Part shown: positions 63,088-64,000 of the stretch, one piece after another
How positions within the stretch are numbered: position 1 is the first letter of the stretch
Layout: every line of letters starts with the position of its first letter
DNA from: Protopterus annectens
Lineage: Eukaryota; Chordata; Ceratodontiformes; Protopteridae
Reading direction: 5' to 3'
Assembly (NCBI RefSeq): GCF_019279795.1
Contig: NC_056725.1
Span: 1,746,281,220-1,746,345,219, forward strand
DNA length: 64,000 nucleotides
The notes under the pieces: generated by a model
Database searches by the model: none
Told to the model about the DNA's origin: nothing
The model's input: the letters and a program-made list of their open reading frames with translations, nothing else
Translations under genes and position numbers: made by a program

Positions 63088-64000
63088 TAAACACCTTTAT
63101 TAAATTATCATTTAAGACATAGACAGACATACATCAACAGAAAAGAAAAACTATTTTAACATTTTCCATTTAAATACAATATACATCACATATATTTTCT
63201 TTGTTACAATCATCAGTCCAACATTATAAAAAACTTCTGAATTCTTGCCTCCCCTTAAACCTTTTTTCTCCTCCTGAACATTGTTATGCATGTATTGTTC
63301 CCACAATTTCCATTTACTTCTATGTAATGTACTCCTTCCCTTTTCTAAAGATCCCTCTTCTAGTTTTTTAATCTCTTTTATAATATTCAGTACATCAAAT
63401 AATGTTGGTGTAACCTTTGATTTCCATTTTCTAGTAATAGCTTTTTTGCAGCCAACAGAATTAAACTTAATGAGTCCTTATTATGTCCAGATAGTTCACA
63501 TTCTGTATCCCAGCTCAAACAAAACATTTCCTTACTTACAGTCGTTTGCTTACCCAATATTTCTGATAGAGCATTCTGTAGGGAATTTTTAAAATCTTCC
63601 TGCACATTACACTCCCAAAACATATGTTTTCAATTGCCTATCTCTTTGCCATCACACCTCCAACATTTGCTATCTTTCTGAGTAAAAATTATTTGAAGTC
63701 TGCTGGGGGGTGGGGGAGGGGTGGTGGTGGTGGTATAAAAATACCTATGCAAACACTTTCAAGAAAAGATCCTAAACTTTATGGACTTGGTTGCATACAT
63801 ATGTCCTCCCAATTTTTTCTTGTAAATTGCTTTTCCAGTCTTGCTTCCCAATCTTTTCTAACCTCCTCTGATTGATTTTTTATACGTATCATGCAATATA
63901 GAATAGTTGATTAAATCTTACAATAATGTAATTGTATTGCTCAGGCTCTGGATAGCATTGCATAAGTGGAAATTCCTTAAGATTCCAAGAGCAGGATAAG
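63088..64000 (-). mobile_element. L1 copy, minus strand, 3' part (runs off the window)
   Basis: Starts with the family 3' end (aaacacctttattaaattat). Minus ORF 63387-63623 gives MFWECNVQEDFKNSLQNALS, EILGKQTTVSKEMFCLSWDT and LILLAAKKLLLENGNQ, the ORF2 C-terminus. A G/GGT-rich run at 63703-63734 interrupts it. It continues past 64000. Confidence 0.8.

Overview
This window is eukaryotic, almost certainly vertebrate, intergenic DNA made nearly entirely of transposable elements. I found no host gene, no rRNA and no CRISPR array. The mixture of CR1-like, L2-like, L1-like, RTE and R4/Dong LINEs, DIRS tyrosine-recombinase elements, Penelope-like elements (PLEs) and tRNA-derived SINEs points to a repeat-rich non-mammalian vertebrate. 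Lungfish, amphibian or coelacanth-like genomes fit, but the species cannot be read from the sequence. Most open reading frames are decayed pieces of element proteins.

Layout. 1-665: 3' end of a PLE. 683-1917: end of a DIRS element (recombinase plus terminal repeats). 1925-32640: one minus-strand L1 taken apart by later insertions. Its first interrupter is DIRS#1 (3035-18243), which itself carries a TIR DNA transposon (3368-4464), two related PLE copies (5888-7325 and 8832-9522, the second with an inverted 5' end), an L2-like LINE (9530-13960, containing a solo LTR, a CR1 piece, repeat X and a SINE) and a block of tandem repeats (14366-16596). Its second interrupter is CR1-C (19289 to about 30560), split by CR1-A (21451-28391), itself split by CR1-B (23709-27521). 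A SINE with a CR1-like tail (30309-30441) lies in the CR1-C leader.

33160-38036: DIRS#2 with gag, RT, RNase H and recombinase in order, all decayed. 38085-42285: an L2-like LINE split by an RTE-clade LINE (38765-41834). 42287-47645: an R4/Dong-type LINE with a restriction-like endonuclease, carrying a 183-bp hairpin insertion and a second copy of repeat X, which holds a second copy of the RTE-tailed SINE. 48230-51640: old L2 and CR1 remnants with a tRNA-Ile retropseudogene. 52204-55829: PLE3, the best preserved element, with an uninterrupted upstream ORF1, a nearly intact RT/GIY-YIG ORF and a 62-bp perfect inverted repeat in its leader. 55965-64000: several copies of the same L1 family in both orientations, one split by an L2-like element ending in (AAAT)n.

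How the parts relate: two SINE families each share a 3' tail with a LINE in this window (SINE1 with CR1, SINE2 with RTE), as expected if they borrow that LINE's reverse transcriptase. Several insertions can be removed on paper to restore a continuous host element (DIRS#1 in L1, CR1-A in CR1-C, CR1-B in CR1-A, the composite insert in L2-A), giving a relative insertion history. All family assignments rest on motif and paralogue recognition by eye; no database search was run.
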